Shown: piece by piece, positions 34,380-43,940 of the stretch | How positions within the stretch are numbered: position 1 is the stretch's first letter | Layout of the letters: each line of letters starts with the position of its first letter | NCBI GenBank assembly: GCA_963739345.1 | Contig: CAVUAA010000002.1 | Location: forward strand, 248,001 to 312,000 | Direction of reading: 5' to 3' | DNA from: CAVUAA01 sp963739345 | GTDB taxonomy: Bacteria > Chlamydiota > Chlamydiia > Chlamydiales > JAFEGQ01 | DNA: 64,000 bases | The notes under the pieces: generated by a model | Databases searched by the model: none | Told to the model about the DNA's origin: nothing | Seen by the model: only the letters and a program-made list of their open reading frames with translations | Translations under genes and position numbers: made by a program

Positions 34380-36518
34380 ATGAGTACGTTGAATCCAGAA
34401 CAGATTGAAGCTGTTGAGCATATGGAAGGGCCGCTACTGGTGCTTGCGGGCGCCGGAGCGGGAAAGACCCGTATTGTCACGGCCCGAATTTCTAGATTGT
34501 TGGAATTGGGTGTACCCGCTGGAGATATTTTAGCAGTCACATTCACCAATAAGGCCGCCGGCGAGATGCAGGCCCGAGTACGAGCACTCACCCACCAACA
34601 TGTAATGATCAGCACCTTTCATAGTCTTGGAGCCAGGCTATTGAGAGAGTCCATCTCTGCTCTGGGATTTAAGCCCGACTTCACTATTTACGACGAAGAA
34701 GACAGCCTCCGCCTGATCCGGGACTGCATGAAGGAACTAAGTATCTCTACAAAGGATGTAAAGCCAAAGGGCTTTAAGGGCCTGATCTCTGATGCAAAGA
34801 ACCGCCTCTGCCTCCCAGAAGATATTGATCTCGCCGAGCTGTCGACGGAGCGGGAGAGGCTGTTCCCTGAGTTGTATGCCCTCTACCAGGCCCGACTGAA
34901 GCAGTACAACGCACTGGATTTCGACGACCTGCTCTTCTTAAGCGTCAGACTATTTGAGGAGTGTCCTGAAGTACTCAAGCACTATCAGATGCGCTGGTCA
35001 TTCCTACTGATTGACGAGTACCAGGATACCAACCGAGCCCAATATTTGATGGCCCGCCTACTTGTCGAACACCACCAGAACATCTTTGTGGTGGGTGACC
35101 CCGATCAATCGATCTACTCATGGAGAGGGGCCAACATTGAGAATATTCTCAATTTCGAAAAGGATTACGCAGGCGCTCGCGTTGTCCGACTCGAGCAAAA
35201 CTACCGGAGCACCACCAACATCCTAAGCGCCGCCAACGCCCTCATCCAAAATAACGAGGGGCGGTATGAAAAGAATCTGTGGAGCGACCTGGGAAAGGGA
35301 GAGAAGATCCAGGTGCGTCGGTGTGAGACCGACCGGGACGAGGCAGATTTTATTGTCGGAAGAATCGATCTCCATCATATCGACAGCCAAGTACCATTAA
35401 GCGATATCGTCGTCTTCTACCGCACCAACGCTCAGTCGCGTCAGTTGGAAGATGCCCTTCTGAAGCGGCGACTCCCCTACGTCATCGTCGGCGGTCTCTC
35501 CTTTTACCAGAGGCGAGAGATTAAGGACGTTTTGGCTATCCTTCGAATGGTTGATTCGGGCGCCGACTACCTCTCATTTGCCCGCACAATCAATATCCCT
35601 AAGCGGGGCATTGGCGATGCCACCCTGGACCGGCTGCATGCGGGGGCGCAGAGCATCCGCCTCACCATCTTTGACTATTGTAAAGCCGTTGTACAAGGTG
35701 GCGTTGAACGGCCACGCCTCTCTGCGAAGCAACTGAAGGGGTTGACTGAGTACGTTGATCTCATTGACCAGCTAAGAGAGTTTCGCAAGTCGGGGGCTAT
35801 CTTCGATCTTGTCTCCGAAGCGATTCTCCGCTCCGGCTACTTGAGGCACCTCAAGGAAGACCCCGAAACTTTCCAGGACCGAAAGGAGAACCTCGATGAG
35901 CTGGTCTCCAAAGGCGCCGAGTGGGAGGAGACAACCGAAGGCCCAACCTTGACCGCGTTCCTCGAGGAACTCTCACTCAAGTCCAGCCTCGACGAGGCGG
36001 CCACTGACGACCAACGGGTCCATCTAATGACTCTCCACAATGGAAAGGGGTTAGAGTTTGCCATTACGTTCGTCGCTGGAATGGAGGAGGGACTCTTCCC
36101 TCACGCCAATAGTATCGGTAGTAGGGAGGCATTAGAAGAGGAGCGGCGGCTCTGCTACGTTGGGATGACCCGCGCCAAGCAGCAGCTCTACCTCACCTCT
36201 GCTCACTACCGCTATGTCTGGGGAGGTCCTCAGATGATGCGCCCAAGCCGCTTCTTGCAAGAGATACCTTCCGAATACGTTCAGGAGAAGGGAGTGGCTG
36301 ACTCCTTCCTGGATGATGATTGGCCCCCTCCCGAGCCCGAAGAAGGTGCCATCTTTCAGGCGGGAGATCTCATCAGCCACCGCGATTTTGGCACGGGGGA
36401 GATCCAAGAGATCTCCGAAAATTCCCTAGGCGCTGTCTACAGGGTGCTATTTTCCCGAGACACCAAGCCCCGCACCCTAGTTGCCAAGTACGCAAAGCTC
36501 TCACACTATACAGGTTAG
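34380..36518 (+). CDS. uvrD: UvrD/PcrA-type DNA helicase
   Basis: A 712-residue superfamily 1A 3'-5' helicase used in nucleotide excision and mismatch repair. Motifs: Q motif LNPEQIEAV (about residue 5), Walker A GAGAGKT (about 22-28), Ia TFTNKAAGEM, II LLIDEYQDTN, III VVGDPDQSIYSWRGA, IV VVFYRTNAQSR, V VHLMTLHNGKGLEF, VI RRLCYVGMTRAK. The C-terminal about 60 residues (DLISHRDFGTGEI...) form the PcrA/UvrD Tudor-like domain that contacts RNA polymerase. All catalytic motifs are intact. It is followed by rpoN, the order I recall for C. trachomatis. Confidence 0.96.
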   Translation: MSTLNPEQIEAVEHMEGPLLVLAGAGAGKTRIVTARISRLLELGVPAGDILAVTFTNKAAGEMQARVRALTHQHVMISTFHSLGARLLRESISALGFKPDFTIYDEEDSLRLIRDCMKELSISTKDVKPKGFKGLISDAKNRLCLPEDIDLAELSTERERLFPELYALYQARLKQYNALDFDDLLFLSVRLFEECPEVLKHYQMRWSFLLIDEYQDTNRAQYLMARLLVEHHQNIFVVGDPDQSIYSWRGANIENILNFEKDYAGARVVRLEQNYRSTTNILSAANALIQNNEGRYEKNLWSDLGKGEKIQVRRCETDRDEADFIVGRIDLHHIDSQVPLSDIVVFYRTNAQSRQLEDALLKRRLPYVIVGGLSFYQRREIKDVLAILRMVDSGADYLSFARTINIPKRGIGDATLDRLHAGAQSIRLTIFDYCKAVVQGGVERPRLSAKQLKGLTEYVDLIDQLREFRKSGAIFDLVSEAILRSGYLRHLKEDPETFQDRKENLDELVSKGAEWEETTEGPTLTAFLEELSLKSSLDEAATDDQRVHLMTLHNGKGLEFAITFVAGMEEGLFPHANSIGSREALEEERRLCYVGMTRAKQQLYLTSAHYRYVWGGPQMMRPSRFLQEIPSEYVQEKGVADSFLDDDWPPPEPEEGAIFQAGDLISHRDFGTGEIQEISENSLGAVYRVLFSRDTKPRTLVAKYAKLSHYTG

Positions 36519-36564
36519 CTCTGTTAAAGGGATTGGTATACAATGTAGGCAGGAGGAGTCTGTC

Positions 36565-37527
36565 ATGGTGCAAAGGGTTATCGAGAGTCCGCAACTGGTT
36601 CACGCATTAGGAATCATTCAGCTTCCGATTCAGGACCTAGCAGATCACCTGACTAGCGAGCTTGGTAACAATCCCATGTTTGAATCCGAACGCGATGCCC
36701 TCTCCGAAGGTCGAATGCATCTGACCGAGGAATCGCTTCTCACCGATTCCCTCCCCGGTCTTCCGGCCAAAGATGAAACAGATTTCACCTCTCTGCACTT
36801 GGACGACGATCAGTATCTAACGCTAGACTTCCTTGAGCCGGAGATCGCAGAGCTTTTCGACCTAGATGCGCGCCCGACTGACCCACTTCCAGAACCGGCA
36901 GCCGACGCATTCGATCCCACCCTTCTACCCGATCTGATCATCACAGAAACGGAAGAGTATCTCACCTGCGACGTCAATATTGACCCTCTCCCTAACACTC
37001 GTCTCAATCCTCCCTATGCTCGGCTCCTCGCTAACCCAACCACACCGGCAGAGACCACGCAGTTTTTAAACGATCACCTGCAGCGAGGTAAGTGGCTGCT
37101 CCTCTGCGTTGAGCAGCGAAACCATCTCCTCAAGCGAGTCGGAGATCTTCTCATCGAAGAGATGCCTAACTACCTCATAGGCAATACCACCCATCTACTT
37201 CCCATACCGATCAGTAAAGCCGCAAAGCTGTTTAAGGTTCCGGAGACCACCCTTATCAGCGCCATCGCCAATAAATCGGTCTCGTCTCCAGCCGGCAGCC
37301 TCTCTTTGACCAAACTCTTCACACACGCCTATGTCCAATCTGACCTTCCCCCGACCATCGTCCTTATCAGAGAGCTCATTGATGGTGAAAATCCCACCAA
37401 ACCGCTCTCGGATGCCCAAATCTCTGCTACACTGGAATCGCGTGGCATCCAGTGCGCCCGCCGCACCGTTGCCAAGTACCGCTTTCAACACGGGATCTCT
37501 AATTCGCGAGGCCGTAGACACTCCTAA
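36565..37527 (+). CDS. rpoN: RNA polymerase sigma-54 factor, short form
   Basis: Alternative sigma factor recognising -24/-12 promoters and requiring an AAA+ activator. Start ATG 36565 has AGGAGGAG upstream. Region I is recognisable (QLVHALGIIQLPIQDLADHL, about residues 9-28). The acidic region II covers about 50-150. The C-terminal helix-turn-helix (KPLSDAQISATLESRGI) and RpoN box ARRTVAKYR (about 301-309) are intact. At 320 residues it is about 110 shorter than the C. trachomatis protein as I recall it, the loss lying in the core-binding middle. No sigma-54 activator is in the window. Confidence 0.87.
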   Translation: MVQRVIESPQLVHALGIIQLPIQDLADHLTSELGNNPMFESERDALSEGRMHLTEESLLTDSLPGLPAKDETDFTSLHLDDDQYLTLDFLEPEIAELFDLDARPTDPLPEPAADAFDPTLLPDLIITETEEYLTCDVNIDPLPNTRLNPPYARLLANPTTPAETTQFLNDHLQRGKWLLLCVEQRNHLLKRVGDLLIEEMPNYLIGNTTHLLPIPISKAAKLFKVPETTLISAIANKSVSSPAGSLSLTKLFTHAYVQSDLPPTIVLIRELIDGENPTKPLSDAQISATLESRGIQCARRTVAKYRFQHGISNSRGRRHS

Positions 37528-38227
37528 GCATCTGCCATCGGAGCGAGCCGTCGCCTTTTAGCCGGCTCCGCGCAGCCGCCACGACCTCCCGATCGGTTAA
37601 ACGGTATGCAACAGACCACGCTCGCGACCCCACTTTGCTGTAAAGCCAACGGACACACCTCCGCAATTGCCGGTGACGCCATCCAAGCCTTGTAAAGCCG
37701 ATGACTACGAGAGCTAAAGGGATAGCGGGCAGCCAGGCGCCAGCTAACATAGCCCCCATGAGAGTCCAAACTTCCCAGGGGCGACAGATGATGGGACCGA
37801 GAATTCTCCTCCAACGTCTTTTACTCAACTGATAGGCAAAGAACTCCTCAAACAGCGGCTCATCAAAGGCACACCGGCCGGCATGAGCTAGCTCGTGGGC
37901 GATCAGCTCCGCACGGTCGTACCCCCACGGAAGTCGGCGCCTCACTTGTAAAGCCGCTTTACTTCCGTCGGTCATCATCACTGCGCCGTGCCACGGCATC
38001 AGCCCCCGATCACTCTCAATAACTTCAACCCAATCGGGAGAGATATTGTAGAGTTCCACAACGCCGCTACTTAACTGCTGTGCCGCAAGCACACGGTTGC
38101 GAAAGTCCTCTTCGTTCTCATTCGGCCCAGGAATTAGGCCTCGCCGGTTCCACTCCATCCATTGCATATAAGTAGTGTAAAGAGTTGTTGCGTAATTTTG
38201 CAGCGAAATCGTACGCTGCCTGTTCAT
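37499..38227 (-). CDS. Putative HEXXH metalloprotease-like protein
   Basis: A 242-residue protein with a zinc-protease-like motif AHELAHAG at about residues 128-135, followed by FDEPLFEEFFAY, whose Glu could be the third ligand. One or two hydrophobic segments (about 165-195: WTLMGAMLAGAWLPAIPLALVVIGF) suggest membrane anchoring. The family resembles uncharacterised chlamydial proteins rather than a known protease class. The assigned start shares two bases with the divergent aroB start, so a later Met (residue 21 or 24) is likely the real one. The C-terminus overlaps rpoN by 29 bases, tail to tail. Three copies of the TGTAAAGCC motif lie inside the gene. Confidence 0.7.
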   Translation of the reverse strand: MNRQRTISLQNYATTLYTTYMQWMEWNRRGLIPGPNENEEDFRNRVLAAQQLSSGVVELYNISPDWVEVIESDRGLMPWHGAVMMTDGSKAALQVRRRLPWGYDRAELIAHELAHAGRCAFDEPLFEEFFAYQLSKRRWRRILGPIICRPWEVWTLMGAMLAGAWLPAIPLALVVIGFTRLGWRHRQLRRCVRWLYSKVGSRAWSVAYRLTDREVVAAARSRLKGDGSLRWQMLRSVYGLAN

Positions 38228-39179
38228 GCGGATTAATCATTTGAAAGGTTCTTACGAGGTTGTTGTCGAGCGGGGGGCCCTTGACCGCCTACATAATTAT
38301 CCAGTTGCGGCAGTTGTCACTACCGAGAAGCTGTGGAAGCTATTCGGCCCGCTACCGGGAACACCGATTTTTATCCCGGACGGTGAACAGGCAAAGAAGT
38401 CCGATATACTCCAGTCACTCTGGCAAGCGTTTTACGACCACGGGCTTGATTCACACTCGCTGGTCATCGCTCTTGGCGGAGGAAGCGTAGGTGACGTAGC
38501 CGGCTTTGCCGCTGCCACGTTTATGCGGGGGATCGACATCATTCAGGTCCCTACCACCCTACTCGGGATGGTCGATTCCGCGATTGGGGGAAAGACCGCC
38601 ATCAATTTTGCAGGGGTGAAGAATGCTGTGGGCGCCCTCCACCATCCGATAGTGGTACTAGTTGATCCCAACTGCCTCAGCACCCTTCCCCCAAGAGAGT
38701 TCTCTTCCGGAATGGCCGAGGCTATCAAGTCAGCGATGATTGGCGATCCCCACCTCTTTGACCTACTGGAACGGGGAGAGGCCGATATCGAAACAGTTAT
38801 CCGACGAAGTGCCCAGGTAAAGATAGATGTCGTTAACAAGGGGATCCGCGATCACCTCAACTATGGCCACACCTTTGGTCACGCCCTCGAGGCCCTCTCC
38901 AACTATTCTATGGCGCATGGTGAAGCGGTATCCATTGGCATGAACTGCGCCGCCCGCCTCAGCGTCCAACTGGGAATAGCCGATGAGGATCTGGTTGGCC
39001 GACAGGAGGCTGTGTGTAAAGCAGCTGGACTTCCCACAGAGCTCCCTGACTTTCCCGGAGAGCAGATCGTCGCCGCCATGCGCCGAGACAAGAAGTCCAT
39101 TGATGGCCAGCTCCGCCTCGTGCTCCCTGAGAAGATTGGAAAGGTCTCCATCATCGACGGCGTGCATCTTAATCTCTAA
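38226..39179 (+). CDS. aroB: 3-dehydroquinate synthase
   Basis: Second enzyme of the shikimate pathway, closing DAHP to 3-dehydroquinate with NAD and a divalent metal. The 317 residues are shorter than the usual 350-360, mainly at the N-terminus. NAD-binding GGGSVGDVAGFAAATFMRGI (about 79-98), GGKTAINFAGVKNAVGAL (about 120-137) and the metal ligands in ESxx-type EAIKSAM and NYGHTFGHALE (about 212-222) are present. The start codon overlaps that of the divergent HEXXH gene, leaving no separate leader; a short N-terminal extension error on one side is likely. Confidence 0.93.
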   Translation: MRINHLKGSYEVVVERGALDRLHNYPVAAVVTTEKLWKLFGPLPGTPIFIPDGEQAKKSDILQSLWQAFYDHGLDSHSLVIALGGGSVGDVAGFAAATFMRGIDIIQVPTTLLGMVDSAIGGKTAINFAGVKNAVGALHHPIVVLVDPNCLSTLPPREFSSGMAEAIKSAMIGDPHLFDLLERGEADIETVIRRSAQVKIDVVNKGIRDHLNYGHTFGHALEALSNYSMAHGEAVSIGMNCAARLSVQLGIADEDLVGRQEAVCKAAGLPTELPDFPGEQIVAAMRRDKKSIDGQLRLVLPEKIGKVSIIDGVHLNL

Positions 39180-39217
39180 TACTGTATAATGGCTGCACTC
39201 TGTAACAAGGAACCATC

Positions 39218-41770
39218 ATGGCTAAAACACTCGTCATCGTAGAGTCCCCCGCTAAGATCAAGACGCTTAAGAAGTTCCTTGGTCCTCAGTACCTCGTTGA
39301 ATCGTCGGTGGGCCACGTGCGCGACCTTCCTCAGCGAGGGTTTGGAATCGACCCAGAAAATGATTTTGAACCCGAATATGAGATTCTGCCGGACAAAGAA
39401 CGGGTGATTCAGACTCTAGTGAATGCGGCCAAGCAGGTCGATGAAGTTTACCTCTGCCCTGACCCCGACCGCGAGGGAGAGGCGATCGCGTGGCACATTG
39501 CACAGATCCTCCCTAAGGGTACGGTGATCAAACGGGCAGCCTTCCACTCTCTCACAAAAGATGAAGTCTTGCGGGCGATCAATGAGCCGATGGAGATCAA
39601 CTACGCAATGGTGGATGCGCAACAGGCGCGCCGCCTCCTTGACCGCATTGTGGGATACAAAATTTCTCCTCTGCTGGCCCGCAGGGTGCAGGGTGGGCGT
39701 CGTGCAGGGGGTAGTCTTTCTGCCGGGCGTGTCCAGTCGGTAGCGCTCAAGTTGGTGATCGACCGAGAGAAGGAAATTGAAGCGTTCAATCCGGTTGAAT
39801 ACTGGACTCTGACGGGGAAGATGCTCAAGAGCGAAGACAACGCGACCTTCCAGGCGCAGCTCCACACGGTAGATGGCAGGCGGATTGACAAAGAGGCTGT
39901 TGAGGGAAAGGATCTCCAGCTGATTGACAATGAAAAGACAGCGATGGGGCTGAAAGAGCGGATGGAGAAGGGGAGCTACACGATTACCCGTGTAGAGAAG
40001 AAGGAGAAGCGGCGCAATCCGGTTGCCCCATTCATCACCTCAACGATGCAACAGGAGGCGAGCCGCCACCACGGATTCAATGCATCACGTACGATGAGTA
40101 TCGCGCAGGGACTCTACGAAGGTATCGATCTTGGCACCGAGGGGCCAGAGGGTTTGATCACCTACATGCGTACTGACTCTGTGAGGGCAGCTCCCGAGGC
40201 TGTAACAGCGGTGCGCGGGTGCATTGAGGCCGCCTACGGCAAAGAGAACCTATCGGCCCGGCCCCGAATCTTTTCGAGCAAGAAGAGTGCGCAGGACGCT
40301 CACGAATGTATTCGGCCCACCAACTTCGACCACCCTCCTGAGAAAGTAAAGCCATTCCTAACCCGCGACCAATTCTTGCTTTACACATTGGTTTGGCGCC
40401 GTTTTCTCGCCTCACAAATGGCCCCCGCCGTCTACGACACGGTATCAGCCGATGTGAGCAGCGATGACGGCCTAATGCTCCGCTCCTCTGGGTCAATTTT
40501 GAAGTTCCGCGGCTTCCTCACCATCTACCACGAGAAGAAGGATGAGGAGGATAAGGAGGACGGGGACAACCTCCTTCCTCCGCTCGAAGAGGGGATGAAG
40601 CCAAGCCTGACGGAAGTTGGAGTTGAACAGTCGTTCACCCGCCCGCCTCCCCGCTTCTCGGAAGCCTCTTTGGTGCGCGAGCTGGAGAAGTGTGGCATTG
40701 GCCGTCCGTCCACCTACGCGACGATCATGAACAAGATTCAGAGCCGCGACTACACGGTGCGAGAGAAGGGAAGATTGGTTCCGACAGAGCTTGGACGGGT
40801 GTGTGCCGACCTGCTTGAGGCGAGCTTTCCCCAGATCATGAATGTTGACTTTACAGCTCACATGGAAGATGACCTGGAGGCGATCGCTGGCAACCAGAAA
40901 AACTGGAAAGAGGTCATCCGAGAGTTCTGGGGACCGTTCATGGCCACCGTGGAAGAGGCGGAAAAGAGCGCCTTTGTTCCCCGCGTTGAGACTGATCTTC
41001 CCTGCCCAAAATGCGAGAAGAAGCTGCAAAAGATTTGGGCGCGCGGGAAGTACTTCTATGGCTGCTCCGGCTATCCCGACTGCGATTACTCGGCTCCCAT
41101 CCAAGAGATTAGCTTCGACAAAGAGGATTACGCGCCCGACTTCGACTGGGAGCAGGCGTGCCCAACCTGCTCTAAAGAGATGAAGGTGCGTCACGGCCGC
41201 TACGGCGCCTTTTTAGGTTGCACTGACTATCCGGAGTGTAAGGGGACAGTCAACGTTCCTAGAAAGGGAGAGGAAATCCCTTCAGCCGACGAGATGCCCA
41301 TGTGTCCGGCCATCGACTGCCCCGGCAAGTTGACCGCCCGCCGCTCTCGCTACGGAAAGATCTTCTTCTCCTGTTCTACCTATCCCGACTGCGATGTAAT
41401 CGTGAACGATCTAGATGACGTCGCCACCAAGTACGCCGATCATCCTCGCACCCCTTATGTAAAGAAGACGAAGAAAAAGGGAGCTAAAGCCGCTCCAAAG
41501 AAGAAGAAAAAGGCCACGGCGCCAAAGAAGCCGCGAAAGACCACTCCGCGCGAACTCTCACCCGAGATGGCAGCGATCGTAGGGGCGTCTGAGATGACTC
41601 GAGGCGACGTGATGAAGGGACTGTGGGCCTACATCAAGAAAAACGGCTGCCAAGATCCAAACAATGGGCGAATCATTGTCCCCGATGCCAAATTGACTGC
41701 TCTCTTTGGTTCGAGCGACCCAATCGATATGTTCAAGCTGGCCGGTCTCGTCTCCAAACATCTGAAATAG
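39218..41770 (+). CDS. topA: DNA topoisomerase I with C-terminal SWIB domain
   Basis: Relaxes negative supercoils. The 850 residues comprise a TOPRIM domain (LVIVESPAKIKTLKKFL at the start; DPDREGEA near 82), the type IA catalytic core with the active-site Tyr in GLITYMRTDSVR (near residue 314), three four-cysteine zinc modules from about residue 590 to 730, a lysine-rich linker (KKTKKKGAKAAPKKKKKA) and a SWIB domain from about 780 to the end (MTRGDVMKGLWAYIKKNG). A SWIB domain fused to TopA is a chlamydial hallmark. GTATAAT, a good extended -10 element, lies at 39184-39190, 28 bases before the start. Confidence 0.97.
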   Translation: MAKTLVIVESPAKIKTLKKFLGPQYLVESSVGHVRDLPQRGFGIDPENDFEPEYEILPDKERVIQTLVNAAKQVDEVYLCPDPDREGEAIAWHIAQILPKGTVIKRAAFHSLTKDEVLRAINEPMEINYAMVDAQQARRLLDRIVGYKISPLLARRVQGGRRAGGSLSAGRVQSVALKLVIDREKEIEAFNPVEYWTLTGKMLKSEDNATFQAQLHTVDGRRIDKEAVEGKDLQLIDNEKTAMGLKERMEKGSYTITRVEKKEKRRNPVAPFITSTMQQEASRHHGFNASRTMSIAQGLYEGIDLGTEGPEGLITYMRTDSVRAAPEAVTAVRGCIEAAYGKENLSARPRIFSSKKSAQDAHECIRPTNFDHPPEKVKPFLTRDQFLLYTLVWRRFLASQMAPAVYDTVSADVSSDDGLMLRSSGSILKFRGFLTIYHEKKDEEDKEDGDNLLPPLEEGMKPSLTEVGVEQSFTRPPPRFSEASLVRELEKCGIGRPSTYATIMNKIQSRDYTVREKGRLVPTELGRVCADLLEASFPQIMNVDFTAHMEDDLEAIAGNQKNWKEVIREFWGPFMATVEEAEKSAFVPRVETDLPCPKCEKKLQKIWARGKYFYGCSGYPDCDYSAPIQEISFDKEDYAPDFDWEQACPTCSKEMKVRHGRYGAFLGCTDYPECKGTVNVPRKGEEIPSADEMPMCPAIDCPGKLTARRSRYGKIFFSCSTYPDCDVIVNDLDDVATKYADHPRTPYVKKTKKKGAKAAPKKKKKATAPKKPRKTTPRELSPEMAAIVGASEMTRGDVMKGLWAYIKKNGCQDPNNGRIIVPDAKLTALFGSSDPIDMFKLAGLVSKHLK

Positions 41771-41830
41771 CTTGAAGGTTTCGCCACAGTACGCTAACGT
41801 CATTGCTCTTAAAACCGACGAGCTTCACGG

Positions 41831-43918
41831 ATGCGCTGGGTACAAAAACTTCTCCTAATTGCTACAATCGCCTCAACAGGCGTGGCCTCGGCTGACCTCT
41901 CACCCCGTTGGGAGAGATGGGAACCCAACTGGGAATTTCTCGGAACAATGGCGCAGTTTCGCGGCGGAGCGGCTGGCGCTTTGTGGTATCCGGTCCTTCA
42001 AGATGATCAGACCATTTGCTTCACCCAGGCGGGCATCGGATGGGTGCGCAACGCCTACTTCATCGACTTCGGCACGGGCGTTCGCCGCTTCATCACTGGT
42101 GATGTAATTGCGGGGGCCAATGCCTTTATCGACATCAGCAGCTCTGATCACGATATCTCCTACTATCAGGGAGGCCTCGGCCTAGAGCTACTGGGACCAT
42201 GCTGGGAGATCCACGCTAACAGCTATTTTCCTAAGCTAAAGATGACGGTGATTCGTGATAAGACCATTCCAGGTGCAACGCTTGTCCCCGATCTGGGCGG
42301 CGGGATGGACATCGTTTCAAACGATATTCGTCGCCAGTCACTAGAGTGCTCCTACTACGGCTATGACGCAGAAGCGGGTTACATGTTTGATGTGGGGCCA
42401 GGTGAGCTCTGGGGTTGGGCCGGCTACTACTACGCCCGAACGAAAGAGGGGATGTCGTTTCAGGGGCCCCGCTTCTTGGTAGAGTATGTGAGCAAGCCAA
42501 TGGTGGGCTGGGGCGGACAGTTGTTTGCCGGTGTGGGTTGGGAATATGACCGATTACACAGTGGACAGACTGGCGCACGGGTCGGCTTTCGCGTCCCCTT
42601 TTGCTGGCATAGCCGCACTCGCATTTGGAATAAGCCCTCACTTTGTAGACGAGCCGCCTATGCAGTGCGCCGTCAGCCGGGTGTGAGAATCGAAAGGGAA
42701 ACACGCGACCGCCTGCTACCTCGAACATTCATCGCCAACGCCTTCTTCGTACAGCAAAATGGAGTTGGAACGGGAACACAGACCGATCCGACGAACATTG
42801 CGACCGCTCTTCCACAGATGGCGCCCAATGACCTCCTATTTCTTCTGCAAACTAACGGCAACATTACGCTGCCAGCTGGAGGGATCAATCTGGATATCGG
42901 CAACCTCACCGGGGCAACCGTAGCCGGCTTTGGGGCCGACGGTTTCTCCGCAGAAGTACCGGTGCCCGGAGGACGGACTTTGACTGTAACAGCGCTTGTC
43001 GGACAGCAGGGACGTCCCATTTTGACCGGGGCGGGAGAGGTTGGTGTCATGCTCGACAGCAACAACCGGGTGCAAGGGATCGGGGTTGATACCGCTCTAA
43101 GCGCAGTCCTTGGAGTCACCGGAACCAACGCAACGATCACCGATGTGGTCGGCAGCAATCTCACTGGCGACGGCATCGGCCTGGGCAACATGAGGGGCCT
43201 TGTCTCCATCTCGAATAGCTCCTTTACAAATCTGACGGGCAGTGGCGTAGCCATCACGGCGACCGAAGCCAACAGCTCGAGCATCATCAAGGTGGTGAAT
43301 ACATCCTTCACCAATCTGCAAGAGGCTCTCAATGCGCAAGTGACCGGCTCCGCCGCCAGCACGGACATTCTCTTCTCTAACAACACTGTGAACACCACCA
43401 CGATGCGCGCCTTCGATGTTACTGTGACGAGCGTGGCAACCGGGACGACAACAGTCAATCTCATCGCAGACAACAATACGATCTCAGGAACAACCACTGA
43501 GCCGTTCAATATCGCGACCACCTTCGTCAACCCCACCGATGTGAACAATCTGCAAATCAGCAACAACACGATTGTTAGTCCAGCTGGAGCCATCGTCGGG
43601 GTCAACGTCACCCATGAGGGCAACGGAAAGGTGAACGCCACCGTGACCGGCAACAAGGAGAGCGGCAATGCGACCGCAACGACCGCCTACAACATCGAAC
43701 GGACGGGAGCTGCGGCGCCGGGTGTCCTCTGCACCGACTTCACGGGTAACCGAACCGCTAGGCCGACTGGGATCACCCTTGACGCAACGCCGGGCACCTT
43801 AGAGGTTGAGCAGTTCCCACAACTCTCAGCGCTCAACAACAACATGTCTGTGGCGATCGCAAATATCGTTCCGATGGACGTGCCGGCTGGAACCTGCCCC
43901 GAGCCAGTGATTCCCTAG
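41831..43918 (+). CDS. Inverse-autotransporter-like surface protein with beta-helix passenger
   Basis: A 695-residue exported protein. A signal peptide (LLLIATIASTGVASA, cleaved near residue 21) precedes a beta-barrel of about 230 residues whose pattern (GIGWVRNAYFIDFGTGVRRF, GANAFIDISS, GGLGLELLGPCWEIHANSYF, YDAEAGYMFDVG) resembles the intimin/invasin inverse autotransporter barrel. A short linker ends in ERETRDRLLPRTF. From about residue 300 to the end is a repetitive, Asn/Thr/Gly-rich right-handed beta-helix (NNTVNTTTMR, DNNTISGTT, SNNTIVSPAG) of the pectate-lyase-like type. The barrel-first order means the passenger is displayed at its C-terminus. Likely a surface adhesin; function is inference. 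Confidence 0.75.
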   Translation: MRWVQKLLLIATIASTGVASADLSPRWERWEPNWEFLGTMAQFRGGAAGALWYPVLQDDQTICFTQAGIGWVRNAYFIDFGTGVRRFITGDVIAGANAFIDISSSDHDISYYQGGLGLELLGPCWEIHANSYFPKLKMTVIRDKTIPGATLVPDLGGGMDIVSNDIRRQSLECSYYGYDAEAGYMFDVGPGELWGWAGYYYARTKEGMSFQGPRFLVEYVSKPMVGWGGQLFAGVGWEYDRLHSGQTGARVGFRVPFCWHSRTRIWNKPSLCRRAAYAVRRQPGVRIERETRDRLLPRTFIANAFFVQQNGVGTGTQTDPTNIATALPQMAPNDLLFLLQTNGNITLPAGGINLDIGNLTGATVAGFGADGFSAEVPVPGGRTLTVTALVGQQGRPILTGAGEVGVMLDSNNRVQGIGVDTALSAVLGVTGTNATITDVVGSNLTGDGIGLGNMRGLVSISNSSFTNLTGSGVAITATEANSSSIIKVVNTSFTNLQEALNAQVTGSAASTDILFSNNTVNTTTMRAFDVTVTSVATGTTTVNLIADNNTISGTTTEPFNIATTFVNPTDVNNLQISNNTIVSPAGAIVGVNVTHEGNGKVNATVTGNKESGNATATTAYNIERTGAAAPGVLCTDFTGNRTARPTGITLDATPGTLEVEQFPQLSALNNNMSVAIANIVPMDVPAGTCPEPVIP

Positions 43919-43940
43919 CAATCTGGGTACCAATCTGGGT

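Noticed and set aside
42673..43668. A 331-codon open frame on the minus strand opposite the surface-protein gene
   Set aside because: It lies wholly inside the beta-helix region of the plus-strand gene, is low complexity with repeated Val/Thr/Pro, and has no ribosome site. The plus-strand protein has a signal peptide and coherent domains.
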